Shown in pieces: positions 22,646 to 35,367 of a stretch of DNA of 64,000 bases. Under the pieces are notes generated by a model. The model was given only the letters and a program-made list of their open reading frames with translations, made no database searches and was not told the DNA's origin. How positions within the stretch are numbered: the stretch's first letter is position 1; each line of letters begins with the position of its first letter. The translations under genes and the position numbers were made by a program. This stretch comes from Neostapfia colusana (taxonomy: Eukaryota; Streptophyta; Magnoliopsida; Poales; Poaceae): positions 32,989,760 through 33,053,759 of the forward strand of contig JASWHV010000010.1 of assembly GCA_030760725.1 (NCBI GenBank). The letters run 5' to 3'.

Positions 22646-25600
22646 TTACCCGTGTTGAGAAGCCATGAACTCCGGGTAGCTTGAGTGAAGGAACTCCTCG
22701 CTCTCCCACGTCGCTTCTTCGGCGGTGTGGTTGCTCCAGAGTATTTTGTAGAACCACAACGTTCTGCTGCGTGTGGTCCTGGCTTTTTCATCAAGAATAG
22801 CCACCGGATACTCATCATAAGTTAAATCCGGTTTCAGCTCGCCGATATCTTCGGTAGGAACAGCAGCTGTATGCTTCAAACATTTTCTCAGTTGCGAAAC
22901 ATGGAAAACATCATGGACACCAGTAAGGGGTGCCGGTAACTCCAATCGATACGCCGCTGGTCCACACTTCTCGGTGATAGCGTAGGGTCCAATAAAAAGG
23001 GGAGCGAGCTTCCCCTTCACACCGAACCGGTGCACGCCCTTCATCGGAGACACGCGGAGGTACACGTGTTCCCTGACGTCAAAGTGCAACGGTCTACGCC
23101 TCTTATCAGCGTAGCTCTTCTGTCGGGATAGAGCGGCCTTCAAATTGGCTTGAATGGTCCGAACGCGCTCTTCGGCGTCGTTCACCACATCAACCCCGAA
23201 TGTGACCCTTTCACCGGACTCGCACCAATTTAATGGGGTGCGGCATTTACGACCGTAGAGAGCTTCGTAGGGTGCCATCTTGATACTCGCCTTATAGCCA
23301 TTATTGTACGCGAATTCCGCCAATGGTAGGTGATCATCCCAGTTCCTACCATGGTGGATGGCACATGCTCTCAACATGTCTTCCAGAACTTGATTCACCC
23401 TCTCTGTCTGGCCATCTGTTTGAGGGTGATAAGCGGAGCTCCTGATTAGTTTAGTACCCAAGGCAGCGTGCAACTGCTCCCAAAAGCGAGATACAAACAA
23501 TGCCCCTCGGTCTGAGACTATGGTCTTGGGTACACCATGCAGGCATAGAATCCTGGAAATGTATAACTCCGCATATCGGATGGCATGGAAGTGTGTATGT
23601 ACGGGGATGAAGTGAGCTGACTTGGTCAGTCGGTCAACAATCACCCAAATGGAATCATGTTTGTTGGATGTTAAGGGTAATCCCACGATGAAATCCATGC
23701 TCACATCTTCCCATTTCCATGCTGGAATCTTCAGGGGTTGCAGCAGCCCTGATTTCCTCATATGATCCGCCTTCACTCGTCTACACGTATCACATTCGGC
23801 TACGTACTTAGCTACCTCCCGCTTCATCCGTGTCCACCAAAATCTCTTTTTCAAATCTTGGTACGTATTGTTGCTGCCCGGATGAATGGAGTATTTAGAC
23901 ACGTGAGCTTCATCGAGGATCTTTTTCCTCAACTCCATATCTCGGGGCACGACTATGCGGTCATTAAACCATAGCGTCCCCTCCTCATCTTTCGGGAAAC
24001 ATTTGATCTCCCCGTTGTCTATTCGTCTCCGGAGATGTGCCATGCCTTTATCCGTCTTCTGAGCTGCAATGATGTCCTCCCTAATAGTAGGGATGAGGGC
24101 AAGGTTGTATAGCGATCCATAAGGAACCAAGTATAATCTTGGCTCTCCCTCCTCCACCGGTGTAATGGTGAGGTGATGGACATGTGACTTCCGACTCAGC
24201 GCGTCGGCAACCACATTCGCCTTGCCAGGGTGGTAATGGATCTCAATCTCATAATCTTTGATCAGTTCTAACCACCTCCTCTGCCTCATGTTCAGCTCCT
24301 TCTGGGTGAAAATGTATTTCAAGCTCTTGTGGTCGGTGTAGAGATGCACCAAGTTCCCCAGGAGATAGTGCCTCCACATTTTCAGCGCCAACACCACGGC
24401 AGCAAGTTCAAGATCGTGAGTCTGGTAGTGCTGCTCATGGTTCCGAAGCTGGCGTGAGCCATAAGCGACAACACGTCCTTCCTGCATCAACACGCAGCCA
24501 AGCCCAATACCGGACGCATCACAATACACGTCGAAGGGCTTTGTTGTATCCGGCTGAGCTAACACCGGGGCTGTTGTGAGATGCTTTACCAATGTTCGGA
24601 ACGCTCCTTCACACGCCGTGTTCCAAACGTATTTCGTCCCTTTCTTCAGCAACTCTGTCATCGGCTTAGCGAGCTTGGAGAAGCTTGGAATGAACCTCCG
24701 GTAGTATCCCGCTAACCCGAGGAAACTTCTGACTTCATGGACTGAAGTGGGAGCTTTCCATTTCAGCACTTGCTCTATTTTGCTTGGGTCAACCGCAATG
24801 CCTTCAGCTGAGATGATATGTCCCAAGAATGGCACTTGGCTGATCCAAAATTCGCATTTACTGAACTTAGCGTAGAGTTTATGGTCTCGCAATCGTTGAA
24901 GAACGATCCGCAAGTGTTCGGCATGTTCGACTTCCGTCTTGGAGTAAACCAAGATATCATCGATGAACACTACCACGAACTTGTCCAGCTCCGGCATGAA
25001 CACCGAGTTCATGAGATACATGAAATGGGCTGGAGCATTTGTGAGACCAAATGACATGATGAGACATTCATATAGTCCATATCTCGTCGAGAATGCCGTC
25101 TTCGGAATATCCTCCGCCCGGATTTTTATCTGGTGATATCCAGAGCGAAGGTCCATCTTGGAGAACACACTGGCACCCACAAGTTGGTCAAACAATATGT
25201 CGATGCGGGGCAGTGGGTACTTATTCTTGATGGTGACGGCGTTGAGCGGCCGGTAATCCACACACAGCCTCAGGGTCTCATCCTTCTTCTTCACGAATAG
25301 CGCCGAGCATCCCCAAGGCGAGGAACTCGGCCTAATGAAACCCTTGCTCAACAGATCATTGAGCTGTTCTTTCAGTTCCGCCAGCTCATTTGGAGCCATT
25401 TTGTATGGTCTCCGTGCTATGGGTGTAGTCCCGGGTGCAAGTTCAATCTTGAACTCGACATCCCGCTCAGGTGGCATGCCCAGAAGATCATCCGGGAACA
25501 CATCAGGATACTCCCGGACTACGGGGATGTCTTCTAACGTGAGAGCTTCAGCATTATTAATTGCTAAAACTTCCCGGACTGGCGTGTCTAATACCATGGA

Positions 25601-25898
25601 ATGTGGACGGTGGAATGGAGAATTTAAGTGAACCGTCCGTGTCCGAGTCTCTAGGACAGCGCCATGGTATTGTAGCCATGACATCCCTAACATTGCATCA
25701 ATCTTCTGCCCCATAAGGATTATCAAGGTGGTGGGATATAGTTTCCCACCTAAACACAGAGGTGCCTTTGGAATCATCATATTAGCTGAAATCTTCCCTT
25801 CCGGTGAGCATATCATATAAGTGCAGTCGGTTGGGAAGACTTGCAATTGATGTTTAGCCACATAGGATGCACTTATAAAGCTGTGGGTTGCACCAGAA
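22646..25898 (-). CDS. K2 pol: protease, RT, RNase H, integrase, chromodomain
   Basis: Open from the protease active site to TGA near 22646, about 1083 codons. The longer open frame that begins at 26044 is out of the gag frame for its first 46 codons, so numbers here count from 26044. SGATHSF starts at 50. RT has YCVDYRPLN near 262 and catalytic FIDD at 360-363. RNase H has Asp509, Glu547, Asp571, Asp614. Integrase has an HHCC finger (His714, His721, Cys751, Cys754) and the catalytic triad Asp784, Asp845, Glu881 (D-35-E). A chromodomain follows at about 1079-1126 (LWFYKILWSNHTAEEATWE). All catalytic residues look intact. Gag joins this frame after removal of one extra base at 25897-25898. Pol copies the RNA into DNA and integrates it; the chromodomain is thought to steer integration to methylated-histone chromatin. 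Confidence 0.88.
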
Positions 25899-27176
25899 GT
25901 CAAATAATATGACGATGGCTTGATTGTTGAGAGTAAACGTACCCGCCAGCATGTTATCTCCCTCTGGGGCGCCCTCATTGTCGAGGTTGCGGACGCCTCC
26001 AGTCCGCTGACCAACCTTCTTCGCCGGAGGTCGGCCTCGAGCACCGCCCTGGAACTGGGCTTGCCCGCTGCTCTGCTGCCCCTGGGGACAGTCCTTCACG
26101 AAGTGGCCCGCCTGGCCACACGTGAAGCAGGTGAAACGGGGCGGTCCCCCGCTAATCGGTGGACGGAAACCCGGGGCGCGTTGCGGCGGTTGAAACGCCC
26201 GGGGTACCGTCTGCTGCTGCTGCTGTCTTGGTGGTGGCATCGGCGGACGGAACGGGGGTGCTTGGAACGAACGTCCCGCGAACTGTTGAGGTCGCGCCGG
26301 TGGACGCCACTGCTGCCCGGATGGTGTCCGATACACCATACGGTACTTCTGGGGAGCGCCACTCCCACCGCTGGGTGGAGCGCTGCGCTTCCGCTGCTCA
26401 GCTGCCAACTCCCGCTGAGCATCCTCTTGCATGATCGCGGCATTGACTAAGTCGTTGAATGTGCCGCGGTTCCACTGTACGAGGTGGGTCTTCATTTCGG
26501 GGTGTAACCCCCGATAGAAGTGCTCCCTCTTCTTCTCCTCCGTGGAGATGCAGTCTGACGCATACTGCGCCAGATGGTTGAAGGCACGGGAGTAGTCGTG
26601 GGCACTCCTCCCGCCCTGCTTCAGTTCCAAAAATTCTTGGAACTTCCTCTTCATTATTCCGGGAGGGATGTGATAGGCGCGGAACGCCTCCCGGAACTCT
26701 TGCCATTCCACGGCATGGCCAGCCGGACGTGAGGCGACATAATTCGCCCACCACGCACCAGCGGCACCGTGGAGCTGCTGTGCTGCGAACAGGTTCTTCT
26801 GCCGCTCCGTACACTGGAGCAGCCCAAACTTGGACTCGATGGTCCGCAGCCAGTTGTCAGCCTCCAGTGGTTCTTCAGCTTCGGTGAACACTGGAGGGTG
26901 CGTACTCATGAAATCCGAGTACGACACATCACGGGGCTCCCGAGGCCCTCTATCTTGACGTCCCCCCGCCTGGGACGTATTCTGGACGATCGTGCGGAGC
27001 AGGTCGGTCTGCTCCTCACGACCTCCCACCAATGCCGCTATCACATCCGCTAGAGTAAGCGGAGGCGGCGGTGGTGGCTGCTGCTGCGGGGTGCTGTCGT
27101 AGGCCGGTGGCTGGGAGTCATCACCTCCCTGTTGGCTAGAGCCACCAACCTCGTGCGTGGTCCTAGTACGAACCAT
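25899..27176 (-). CDS. K2 gag and start of protease
   Basis: I start it at ATG 27176 (MVRTRTTHEVGGSS), not the upstream ATG at 27383. K1 aligns from here, and a TTGCAG acceptor-like site immediately precedes it. About 426 codons reach ILFD. Capsid-like gag domain about 95-250 (AAQQLHGAAGAWWANYV, FREAFRAYHIPPGIMK), Q/P-rich linker 295-345, zinc knuckle CX2CX4HX4C at Cys350, Cys353, His358, Cys363 (CFTCGQAGHFVKDC). The frame then slips: an extra T at 25898 turns the expected DSGATH into DFWCNP and runs to a stop at 25854. The protein would build the virus-like particle. The break may be a real mutation or a sequencing error. Confidence 0.88.
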
Positions 27177-29008
27177 CTGCAACCACACGACATTAAACAT
27201 CAGTCCCGCAATATTTTGCATGCAGTCCAATAGAAATGGGCGTAAAAACATTATGACAACAAAACATGCGAAATATCTCGTAAATAGATAATGTAATAAC
27301 TTTGCACAAGCTACACCATTACCAGACCAAACACAAGTTAGTTTAATCCAACTTGATGAACCCCCTCTTTGGAAGCTCACCATAACTGGGTTTGGTCTCT
27401 ACGAGACATTATTATCGCGTTGTCATCACATATACCACCCTTAGGGTACAACACCCTCTCCAATGAGTTCAACTGTCATTCTTCCGTCAGAATGACTAGT
27501 TTATACCTATTCCAAGTTTTGATCCGGTTATGGGCATTTTCATGACTCAAGTTGAATACCAAAGTTTAAGTTAAATTCAGTATCTTTCCAACGAGTACTC
27601 ATTTGCCCCCAGATATGCTTTGGTTAAAAAGTTATGCTAATTCAAATTCAGCAGAATTTCTGGAAGAATTTTTAGCAGCACCTCCCTTCGAAGTGGCTGT
27701 TTTCAACCCTGGTTTCTACTGAAATCCGTGCTGAAATTTCAGAAACTTTGAATTGCAAAGATGTCACACATCTTCTACTCTTTCTAAGGATGTATTATAT
27801 GACAATTTTAGATTCTTCTACTGGGAGTTATGTTTGAAAAAACAGAACAGTACAGAGAATGTTTAACTCTGTCCTGGTTCTGGACAGTTTACATTCCTCT
27901 GGGATTTAAGCCATCTTACGGTGAGTTTTAGCTCTGGAAGTCTACAACAATGTTGTAGAGTACTTCAATACCTTCCCAGAACCATATAGCACACCTCTTT
28001 GGGCTAAAGGACCCGTGAGTTATGCCCTGTTGAAGATCAGCAAACTTGCTGTCCAAAACAGAGCACTCTGTTTTTCATCCATTTGGCTATCCTACTTCAC
28101 TATCCCATTTTTATACCCAACCAGGGTCAAAATTGTTGAACCTAATGATTTTTGTTCCTTGTTCTAAATATTTTCATGCATATGCCTACAATATCTCGGT
28201 ACTGCGTTCCTCACAAAAGAAAATCCTAACCGTATCATACCGGTATATACGTCTCAAGTGTGGCACTAAACGGTCTCTCGCACACGTTTTCTACACGGAT
28301 ACATACGTGGTTAGTACCTGCAGAAGGCCACACAATAATGATGCACTCAATGGTTATTCATTTCAGGCAGTTCCATATTTAGAAGTAAATACAAACGCCC
28401 GTATCATTGTCATACGGCCGTCCCTGAGTTAGGTCACGTCTCAAGGTACGTGATCGTGTTTCAACACCACACGACGGGGAACCGGAGTATGTCATGAACG
28501 GGTCGTCACGGTTGGGAATGTTATCAACCCAACAGATACCACCTACTGCCCTACAGGGCACACCGATGGCAAGTGCTGCGTATGTCCTCCTGGGCTATTT
28601 CCAGACGAACACACTCTCGTGTTACTGACCACGCGATGGGGTCTCCACTTACTTGCCTAATGCACGCTAGGGATCAGCGTTGCATATGAACTCAGGGACA
28701 TGAAGAGTCCAAGAGGTTCATATTGACGTCTCACCCCAAGCTGTGAGACCCTATCCCTGAGCCACGTTCCTCGTCAGGGGGAGCTAACCGAAATTGAACC
28801 GCTTTCGGTGGCGTTCCTTACCGTACTTACCAGAGCGTAGGTGCGTCGTTACATAATTGAAATTCAGAATTATAACACATAGGTTAGTATTTGCCACTTT
28901 AAGTAACTATGCTAATATAGTCCTTACTTGGGCAACTACCGAATCCTCACCGTATATCTAAGTTTTTCCCCTAATGCAGTCCTTAAGTACTGTGCTATCC
29001 CCACTGCA
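27177..29008 (-). other. K2 leader, probable leader intron 28830-27177
   Basis: 1.8 kb between primer site and gag without a credible ORF. Its primer-proximal part (28930-28250) is strongly similar to K1's leader, including three hairpins. Donor-like CTCTG|GTAAGT with the G of GT at 28830 and acceptor-like TGTGGTTGCAG ending at 27177 would remove a 1654-base intron and join the leader directly to the gag ATG. The gag-proximal part is AT-rich. Confidence 0.55.
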
Positions 29009-29020
29009 GCTCTGATACCA
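29009..29020 (-). other. K2 primer-binding site (initiator Met tRNA)
   Basis: Minus-strand TGGTATCAGAGC, three bases from the 5' LTR end. Confidence 0.9.
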
Positions 29021-29023
29021 GGC

Positions 29024-32000
29024 TGTGGCGGACCGGAATCCGCTCATCCAGGATCGCAGAGGGTGGTGCCACGCGATGCGACACCCGACAGCACACGTCA
29101 TAAGAATATAATATATTACAGGGGAAAAACAACTGAAACTGTACAAACAGGTACAAACTTCAGTTACAACTATTGTTTATATTACACAGCGGAAGTCTAC
29201 ACTATACAACTCACGCCCGCCTATTTAGCAAAAGTTGGTTGCCCAGCCCTAGGGCAACCCACACTAGCTGCACTCTTCAGCTCAGCGCGGCGTGTACGGC
29301 TCCCACTCAGCCGTGGTCCCCGACGGAGGGTAACCCTCGCCGGTGGACTCGTACTCCGAGTCCGTGGGTGGCTCCTCACCTGAAAAACACTTAAGCAGCA
29401 ACCATGAGCACGAAGGCTCAGCAAGGCTTAACCGACTCACCTAAGCATGAAACTCTACATGAGGTGTATAATGGACATAGGATAGTAACATCTCAGCAAA
29501 AGGACATGCTTACAAGTTCATCGTTAGTTCATCTTTTAGCAACAAGTTAACAGTTCATGAAATCTGAAATTTAGTAAGCAGTATTTGGTGGCACACATGT
29601 AGCAATACAATTATATCAACCAGCAATATTGAATCGACATGTTTCATCCATTAATCTACGTCACGACTCAGTGACCAAGTGGTACTCTTCACCGCGAGGG
29701 ACGGCGAATCGACTCGATATACACCTGCAGGGAGACCCAAAGAGCACGTCACGTACGCCCATCCGTGGAGCTGCACAGCACGCTCACTCGATGTCGTACG
29801 GGACAACCTTTCACCCAACAGCCTAAACGTCGAACCGGTCGCACCGAAACGAGCAGGAGGTTCCCCACACGGAGCATCTCTCTATGCCCGTTGGCAGATT
29901 TCCACCTTGCTGCCCTCAACCTACACCTATAAATCGGTGTGCTATGCCTCGACGCCCGGAGGTTTAGGCTACGTCGGTTTATCGGGGCCCATATATCCGA
30001 TATGCCTTCGGTACGTTCAAACTTGATCAGCGTGGGCTGCACACGGCTCGGTCCTCAATCGACACGGACAGGGCTGCGCACACAAGACTCCCTCTTCCTG
30101 CGCCCTAGCCCCTGCCTAGTCTCATTTTCATCGCTAAAATGACCTCACATCACTCAACCGAACCCGTGTGTCCCAAGCCTATCTCGCGAGTAGATTCCAA
30201 CTACTCGACTTGTACCGAAGTCCTATGACTCATTAAGCCTAGCCTGTCTACTCGAGGTCTTAGACACTACCCTCACTCTTTTAGGAACCTTTGGTCATGC
30301 AAGTGGGGTTCCATTCCTCCTACACCTAATGCACATTCATACTTCACATGACTCATGTAAACAAAAGAAAACTTATAAAAAGGGTTAATGCAAACCGGGG
30401 CTTGCCTTGTTGCTGCTGGTCAGGAGTTAAGTTTTCGTCCGGAAGGAGGAAGTCCAGCACCTCCGGGGTCTTTTCTTCAACGGCTACACGTTTATGCAAT
30501 ATTACATGTTAATTAATATGCATACAAGTTATTGTAAGATTACTGTTATTAGTTTAATTAACCAGCCTCTAACACCTGGAACATTGTTTAAGAATTTAAA
30601 GATGAACTGGTGTTGGTGGTTTGGCTTGGACTTAGTCACATGGTTAAATGCTAAGTGGTTTTCCCCCTTTTCCATCTTAATCCCTTAAGTGGGTAAACAG
30701 GACAGGGGTGATCTAGAGCTCCAATGGAGCTGAGAATTTTCGTGTGAGTTCCTTGTCACAAGAAAACCCTCTGGACCAAACCTTAGCACTTTTCATGGAG
30801 TGGTTTGCTCAGAATAATTTTCTTAGCAAATAAGCAAGGAGGAATTAATTCTGAGGTCAGACCCCTGTTCATACCCAACTTAGTGAACTAAAATTTCAAT
30901 TATAGCTCTTGAGTTTGCATGAATTTTCCTAGCATTTTTGGAGTTAAGGTTTGCCCAGAATTGAATTTCCATGTTTTGGAAATTCTCTGAAAATGTTTCT
31001 GCATTCAAATGAACACAGCACCTTCCAATTTGAATTCCTCTGACCAAATCAACTCCAAATGGTATGAAACTTTTACAGCGGTTTACTAATGTCCTAAAGA
31101 AAATTCTGGCAAAATTTGAGGATTTTTGGATGAACCAAACTCCCTCTAAAATTCTTTTGCTGAAAAGATTTAAAGAATTTTCCAGAATTAATTAATGGGT
31201 TTCATACAAATTTGGTTGTATATCTGGACAGAGCTAGGCAAGATGAATCCAACCCAATTTGAATCACTACATTTGGAGCTTCCTAGCAGAAGTTATGGAG
31301 CTCTAAAGTTTGGGAAATTTCTGGAATTCGAATTAACCGGGAAAGTTCAAATTTCTGACAGCGGCCCGGCTCCCACGTGTCATCACCTCGGCTGCGCCAC
31401 ACGGGGCCACAGGATTGTTTTCCGCGCGTTCACAGCCGATCCGGTGCAACAGAAAATCCCCACACTGTGCCGCGAGAGACTGACGAGCGGGCCCGGCCGG
31501 CTCGTCTTCTTCCTCGCGCCCGCCCTTTTTCCCGCGCCGCCCCCTCGCCGGCAAACCTTGGCTGCTCGCCGGACTTGGCTTCCCGACCGCCTCCCTGCCG
31601 GAAACTCGCCGCCTGGGCCTATTTTTGCGCGCTGAACACGCTGGTACCGCCTGCTCTGGTCGGAGGTGGCCCTAACCTAGCTGGCGACGGTGCAGCGGCT
31701 CGGACTCTCTTCAGTTATGGCGCCCGGTCATCGTAGCCCACCAAAACCTCGGTGGAAAGGCTCTACAGCACCGGGGGATCTCATGGAAGGTCGACAAGGC
31801 CATGCTAGGGCTCGGGGAGAGCTCTAACCTAGTCGTCACCGTGAGCCCGACCTTTCCCGCCATAACCGCGGCTGGAAAACCGGGAAATACGCCGGCTATA
31901 GCCAAAATTAAGCTAGGGTTGCGGAGCAAACTTGGGCGCCATCCAGTCTAGCTCCTGTGTGTGCAGTTTGATAAACTCTAAGAAATCATACGTCGGGAAT

Positions 32001-33100
32001 TTGTGGGTTTCTTACCCGAGGGTAGTTCTGCACCGGTTGAAGACGTTTTGCGAAATTCGCCGGCGATGATCGGTCACTTGTTCTAGGCTTTGGGGTCGAG
32101 CAGCGTGGAGTCTAGGCGCGTCCAAAACTGCTCCTCCTTGGTCGTGACAAGTCTTCTGCCGAGCTGCCCACGGGAGCACCTTTGCTCGGTTCTCCCCGGC
32201 GGCCACGAAAACGTGGTTTTTCTCGGTGGGTAGTGGTTCAACTTGACTGGAAGTGATGCGGGGAGGGTGTGGGAGGTCTGAGGATGTTGGTTTGCTGAGT
32301 TGCCGACGTTGGTACACGAGAGACGATCGCTCCCGAGCGAGTGGATCACAGCGGCGGCTCCTCGGCACTCTGTCATGCGAGAGGGCGGTGACAGGGGGTC
32401 GGTTCGTGGTCGTGGCGAGCTGGGGCACGGCTGGGAGTTACTGCGCCCCCACAAGGAGCTCGCCAGCGCGCGAGGGGAGAGCAGGAGGTGGCGCCCGGCG
32501 TTTTCGCGGTGTGTCACGGTGGAGCCTCGGCTCTGTTCCGAGTGCAACACTTAGCCCCTAAGGCTGTTGACTTTTGTGTCATTTTAACCTCTCCAATGAC
32601 ATGTGGGACCCACTTGTCAGTGCTCCCCCACCCCTCAAAAGATCTTCAAAGCTTAGCCAGAGATGAATTCAAATATTTGGAGTTTGAAACTGACCTACAT
32701 TTGTATGGTTGAGCTCATTTCCCCCAAATTCAAATGTATATTTGAATTCTTTGCATATTTGGATCCTTTTTGGAAAAATGGGTGGCCAACCTTTTCAAAA
32801 ATTATTGAGACTCTGCCTCCCCACTAATTTGAACCTGAGGAATCCATGTATGCCCTTTACTCCTTGTTTTAGCTGCTGCAATCCTGAATTTGAATGCAAC
32901 AGTTTGGAAACACCCTCTCATGTGTGATCATAAGTGTAAAATTTTCCCATGTTGTGAAAGTGTAAGTTTCCCCTCTAACCACTTCTTTGATAGAGGTTAC
33001 TTGCTCTTCCCATTTTTTTTACCAGCTATCCACAACAAGAACTGAGGTGTGGTGAAGTGAAGAAAAGTTTTTGCAAGTCCCATTTCTTGGGCCTTTTACA
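29024..33100 (-). repeat. K2 5' LTR (4077 bp)
   Basis: Minus-strand LTR, TGTAAAAGGCCC at 33100 to CCGCCACA at 29024. It retains the 114 bases (32401-32514) missing from the 3' LTR. A GC-rich island lies at about 31370-32530. No gene is supported. Confidence 0.92.
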
Positions 33101-33857
33101 GTGGCCAGAAGAACGGCGCTGCCTGCATCCGAGAGATAGGCAGCGGGCGTAAAGACGCCCCATACCTTGCCCGTACAAGGTATTCAAGGCCCGCGTCTTC
33201 CCAAGACGCGGAGACGTGGAGCACGCCTCTGTCAGGTGCCGTTGCGCCCAGTCGCATCGCAGGCTGGCGCGCGGTGTCAGAACCTGCCAGCCAATAAACA
33301 CCGCGACAAGACATCCCATGCCGCCTGCGCCGTTATCAACCACTACGACTAGCATGCGTCATGGGCAGGGCGGCAAGATGAAGACTCAGAAGCCTTCGAC
33401 CAGAGACAACTACCGGCGTAACTGCAGATACGGTAGATAATAGACAATCTTCCCGGGACCACCTGTCGGGTCCCGGCCCCCCTTGTAAGCTGCCCGAGTC
33501 ATGGACTATAAAAGGCTCGCGTAGGCTACGATAGCAAGGGTTCGCACTTTAGCCACTCGCGCCCGGGGTTCGCACTCTGCAACTCATACGCTAGCCATTC
33601 ACACCCAAGCTGTAACTCACCCCCAAGCTCGGGACTCCGGCCCCAAGCAGCAAGCAATACAGCGAGCTCCATAGCTCGCCGTGGATGTAGGGTTTTACGC
33701 TCCGGCGGCCTGAACCACGTAAAACTCTCTGTGTCAAGCTCGTACTAACTCGTCCATCCGCGCAAGCTCTCCGCAAGGGACTAGCCCCACTGAAAAAAGA
33801 ACCTCCACGGGCTGCCCATTGCAGGCCCGGGGGAAGTGTCGACCGAACACTTCGACA
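33101..33857 (+). repeat. T3 5' LTR, second segment
   Basis: Continues 18653 after K2. Its first five bases GTGGC are the right copy of K2's target duplication. Includes the TATA box at 33506-33515 and the terminus TTCGACA at 33851-33857. Relative to T1, T4 and T5 it has about 30 extra bases near 33545-33575, a partial duplication of the GGTTCGCACT segment. Confidence 0.9.
33506..33515 (+). promoter_or_regulatory. TATA box of T3 LTR
   Basis: CTATAAAAGG in the shared Tat-LTR context. It is now separated from most of its U3 by the 14 kb K2 insertion. Confidence 0.6.
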
Positions 33858-33877
33858 TTTGGCACGCCAGGTAGGGG
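33858..33877 (+). other. T3 primer-binding site
   Basis: TTTGGCACGCCAGGTAGGGG directly after the LTR. One base differs from T2's site. Confidence 0.75.
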
Positions 33878-33914
33878 GCTTTTCCCCTTGCGCGACGAGT
33901 TTCTGCCGACGAAG

Positions 33915-35367
33915 ATGACCAAGCTCCCTTCAGCGGCAAACTCTCCCCCTCCGCATTCACGGCGAACCGTGACCAGCGGGGAGTACATGTCGACGCACTC
34001 AGGACGGAGTGTGTCGGCACAAGCTGGTAGCCAGCAGCCGACTCCGGCTACGCCGACTCCGGCGATGCAGGCTCCGACCAGTGTGAGATCTTCTGCAGCG
34101 CTGAGCGTACACCATGGGGGTGCGCTAGCTGCAGCAAGAGCACTGCTGCACAACCCACCTGCTGGGGATGCGCCCCATTCCGCGACCCAGCAATGGGTCC
34201 GCGAGGTGGACCGCCTCGTCATCGCCACCGCGAACCCTCGGTTCGGTGAGGACGGCGCCCCGGTCAACCGGCTGTGTCGCTGACGTGCACGCCCACGGTT
34301 GACGGGCAAACAGCGGATTCCAGCTCCTCCAGGCTCCCGTTGACGGACCTGAGAAGGGAGCTGGAACGGTGCCACTTGGGCCAGGATGCCCGGGTGTACC
34401 TCGAGCGACGTCGAGAAAGGCGTCGCAACCATGAGGCTGGCGACAGCATGTCGTCGTCCTCGACGCAACCTGGAGGTCAGGTCTTCGCCACGCGAGTTCT
34501 GCCTCAGGCATACGCCACGCAGCATATGCCACAACCGTATGTACCACAACCAGCGCCCCCGGTTTATGGTGCAGCCTTGCCCATGCCGGGGTACATGGTG
34601 CCAACTGCGAACCAAGCGTTCGCAGCACCGATTCCTGCGGCGGCAGGAGCAGGATGTGTGGCCCTTGCGCCCCACCTTCGCTTCGCAAGGTGGCCGCGCA
34701 AGTTTCGTCCGCACCTGCCCGAGAAGTACGACGGTAGCGTCAACCCGGCGGAGTTCCTCCAGATCTACTCCACCGCCGTACTTGCCGGAGGAGGGGATGA
34801 GGCTGTCATGGCCAACTACTTCCCCGTCGCCCTGACCGGCCCAGCTCGGTCTTGGCTCATGAATCTCCCTCAGGGGTCCATAACCTCCTGGGGAGAGCTC
34901 TGCCGGCAGTTCGTCGCCAACTTCGGCAGCTCCTACACCCGTCCCGGCACGGAGCTTGACCTCCACGCCATTCAGCAACAACCAGGGGAGTCGCTGCGCT
35001 CGTTCATCCAGCGGTTCTTCCAGGTGCGGAACACCATCCCACACATCCAGAACGCTTCTGTGGTGGTGGCGTTCCGGCAAGGCGTTCGGGACAAGAAGAT
35101 GCTTGAGAAGCTCGCGACCAGGGAGGTCCGCGATGTCTCAGAACTCTTCAGCCTGGCGGACAAGTGTGCCAGAGCAGCCAAAGGGCGGAACTGGCACTCT
35201 CTGCCAGCCCCCAAGCCAGGGGGTCAGCCGGGATCCGGCGACGCTTCATACGGGAGCGGCAGGAAGATTAAGAACGGAGGCAGAAGCAAGATAAAGTCAT
35301 CAGCCGCGGTCCCCATTGCCACAACGGCGGCGCCCAGTGGAGCTCGGGGGCCGCGCCCCGACAAGAG
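33915..35367 (+). pseudogene. T3 gag, first part, interrupted by K3
   Basis: ATG 33915 (MTKLPSA). A small indel near 34240 closes the first frame at 34281. From about 34274 the gag domain is open in another frame: ELERCHLGQDARVYLERRRERRR, HLRFARWPRKFRPHLPEKYDG, PVALTGPARSWLMNLPQ, SWGELCRQFVANF, SVVVAFRQGVRDKKMLEKLATREV. It runs to GARGPRPDK at the K3 insertion. The last codons of that open frame (to 35443) are K3 LTR sequence. Gag resumes at 48106. A 448-codon antisense frame over this region is a codon-bias shadow. Confidence 0.87.
35363..35367. repeat. Target-site duplication of K3, left copy (AAGAG)
   Basis: Perfect match to 48101-48105. The uninterrupted host sequence CGACAAGAGGCAACAG is seen in T5 at about 61074. 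Confidence 0.95.

Larger units (their letters stand above)
18654..33100 (-). mobile_element. K2: Tekay/Del-like chromovirus inserted in T3's 5' LTR
   Basis: 14.45 kb minus-strand element: 5' LTR 33100-29024, primer site 29020-29009, leader, gag from 27176, pol to 22646, purine tract 22617-22600, 3' LTR 22599-18654. It ends in TG...CA and is flanked by GTGGC/GTGTC. Coding capacity is nearly complete; the only clear lesion is one extra base at the protease active site. The LTRs differ at about 17 sites in the first 1.1 kb by eye. It shares leader, gag-pol and LTR motifs with K1 but is a separate subfamily. Confidence 0.92.

Noticed and set aside
27177..27383. Upstream ATG at 27383 as K2 gag start
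   Set aside because: The extra 69 codons are hydrophobic and cysteine-rich, have no match in K1 and lie in the putative intron. K1 and K2 align only from ATG 27176.
31195..31736. 146- and 119-codon frames in K2 LTRs (also at 20810-21351)
   Set aside because: They recur only because the two LTRs are copies; overlapping frames are equally open, no domain is visible and they lie antisense to the element.
33734..35080. 448-codon minus-strand open frame over T3 gag
   Set aside because: It is antisense to a recognised gag domain in a GC-rich, codon-biased region. Equivalent antisense frames over T2, T4 and T5 gag are shorter and broken, and no domain is visible.
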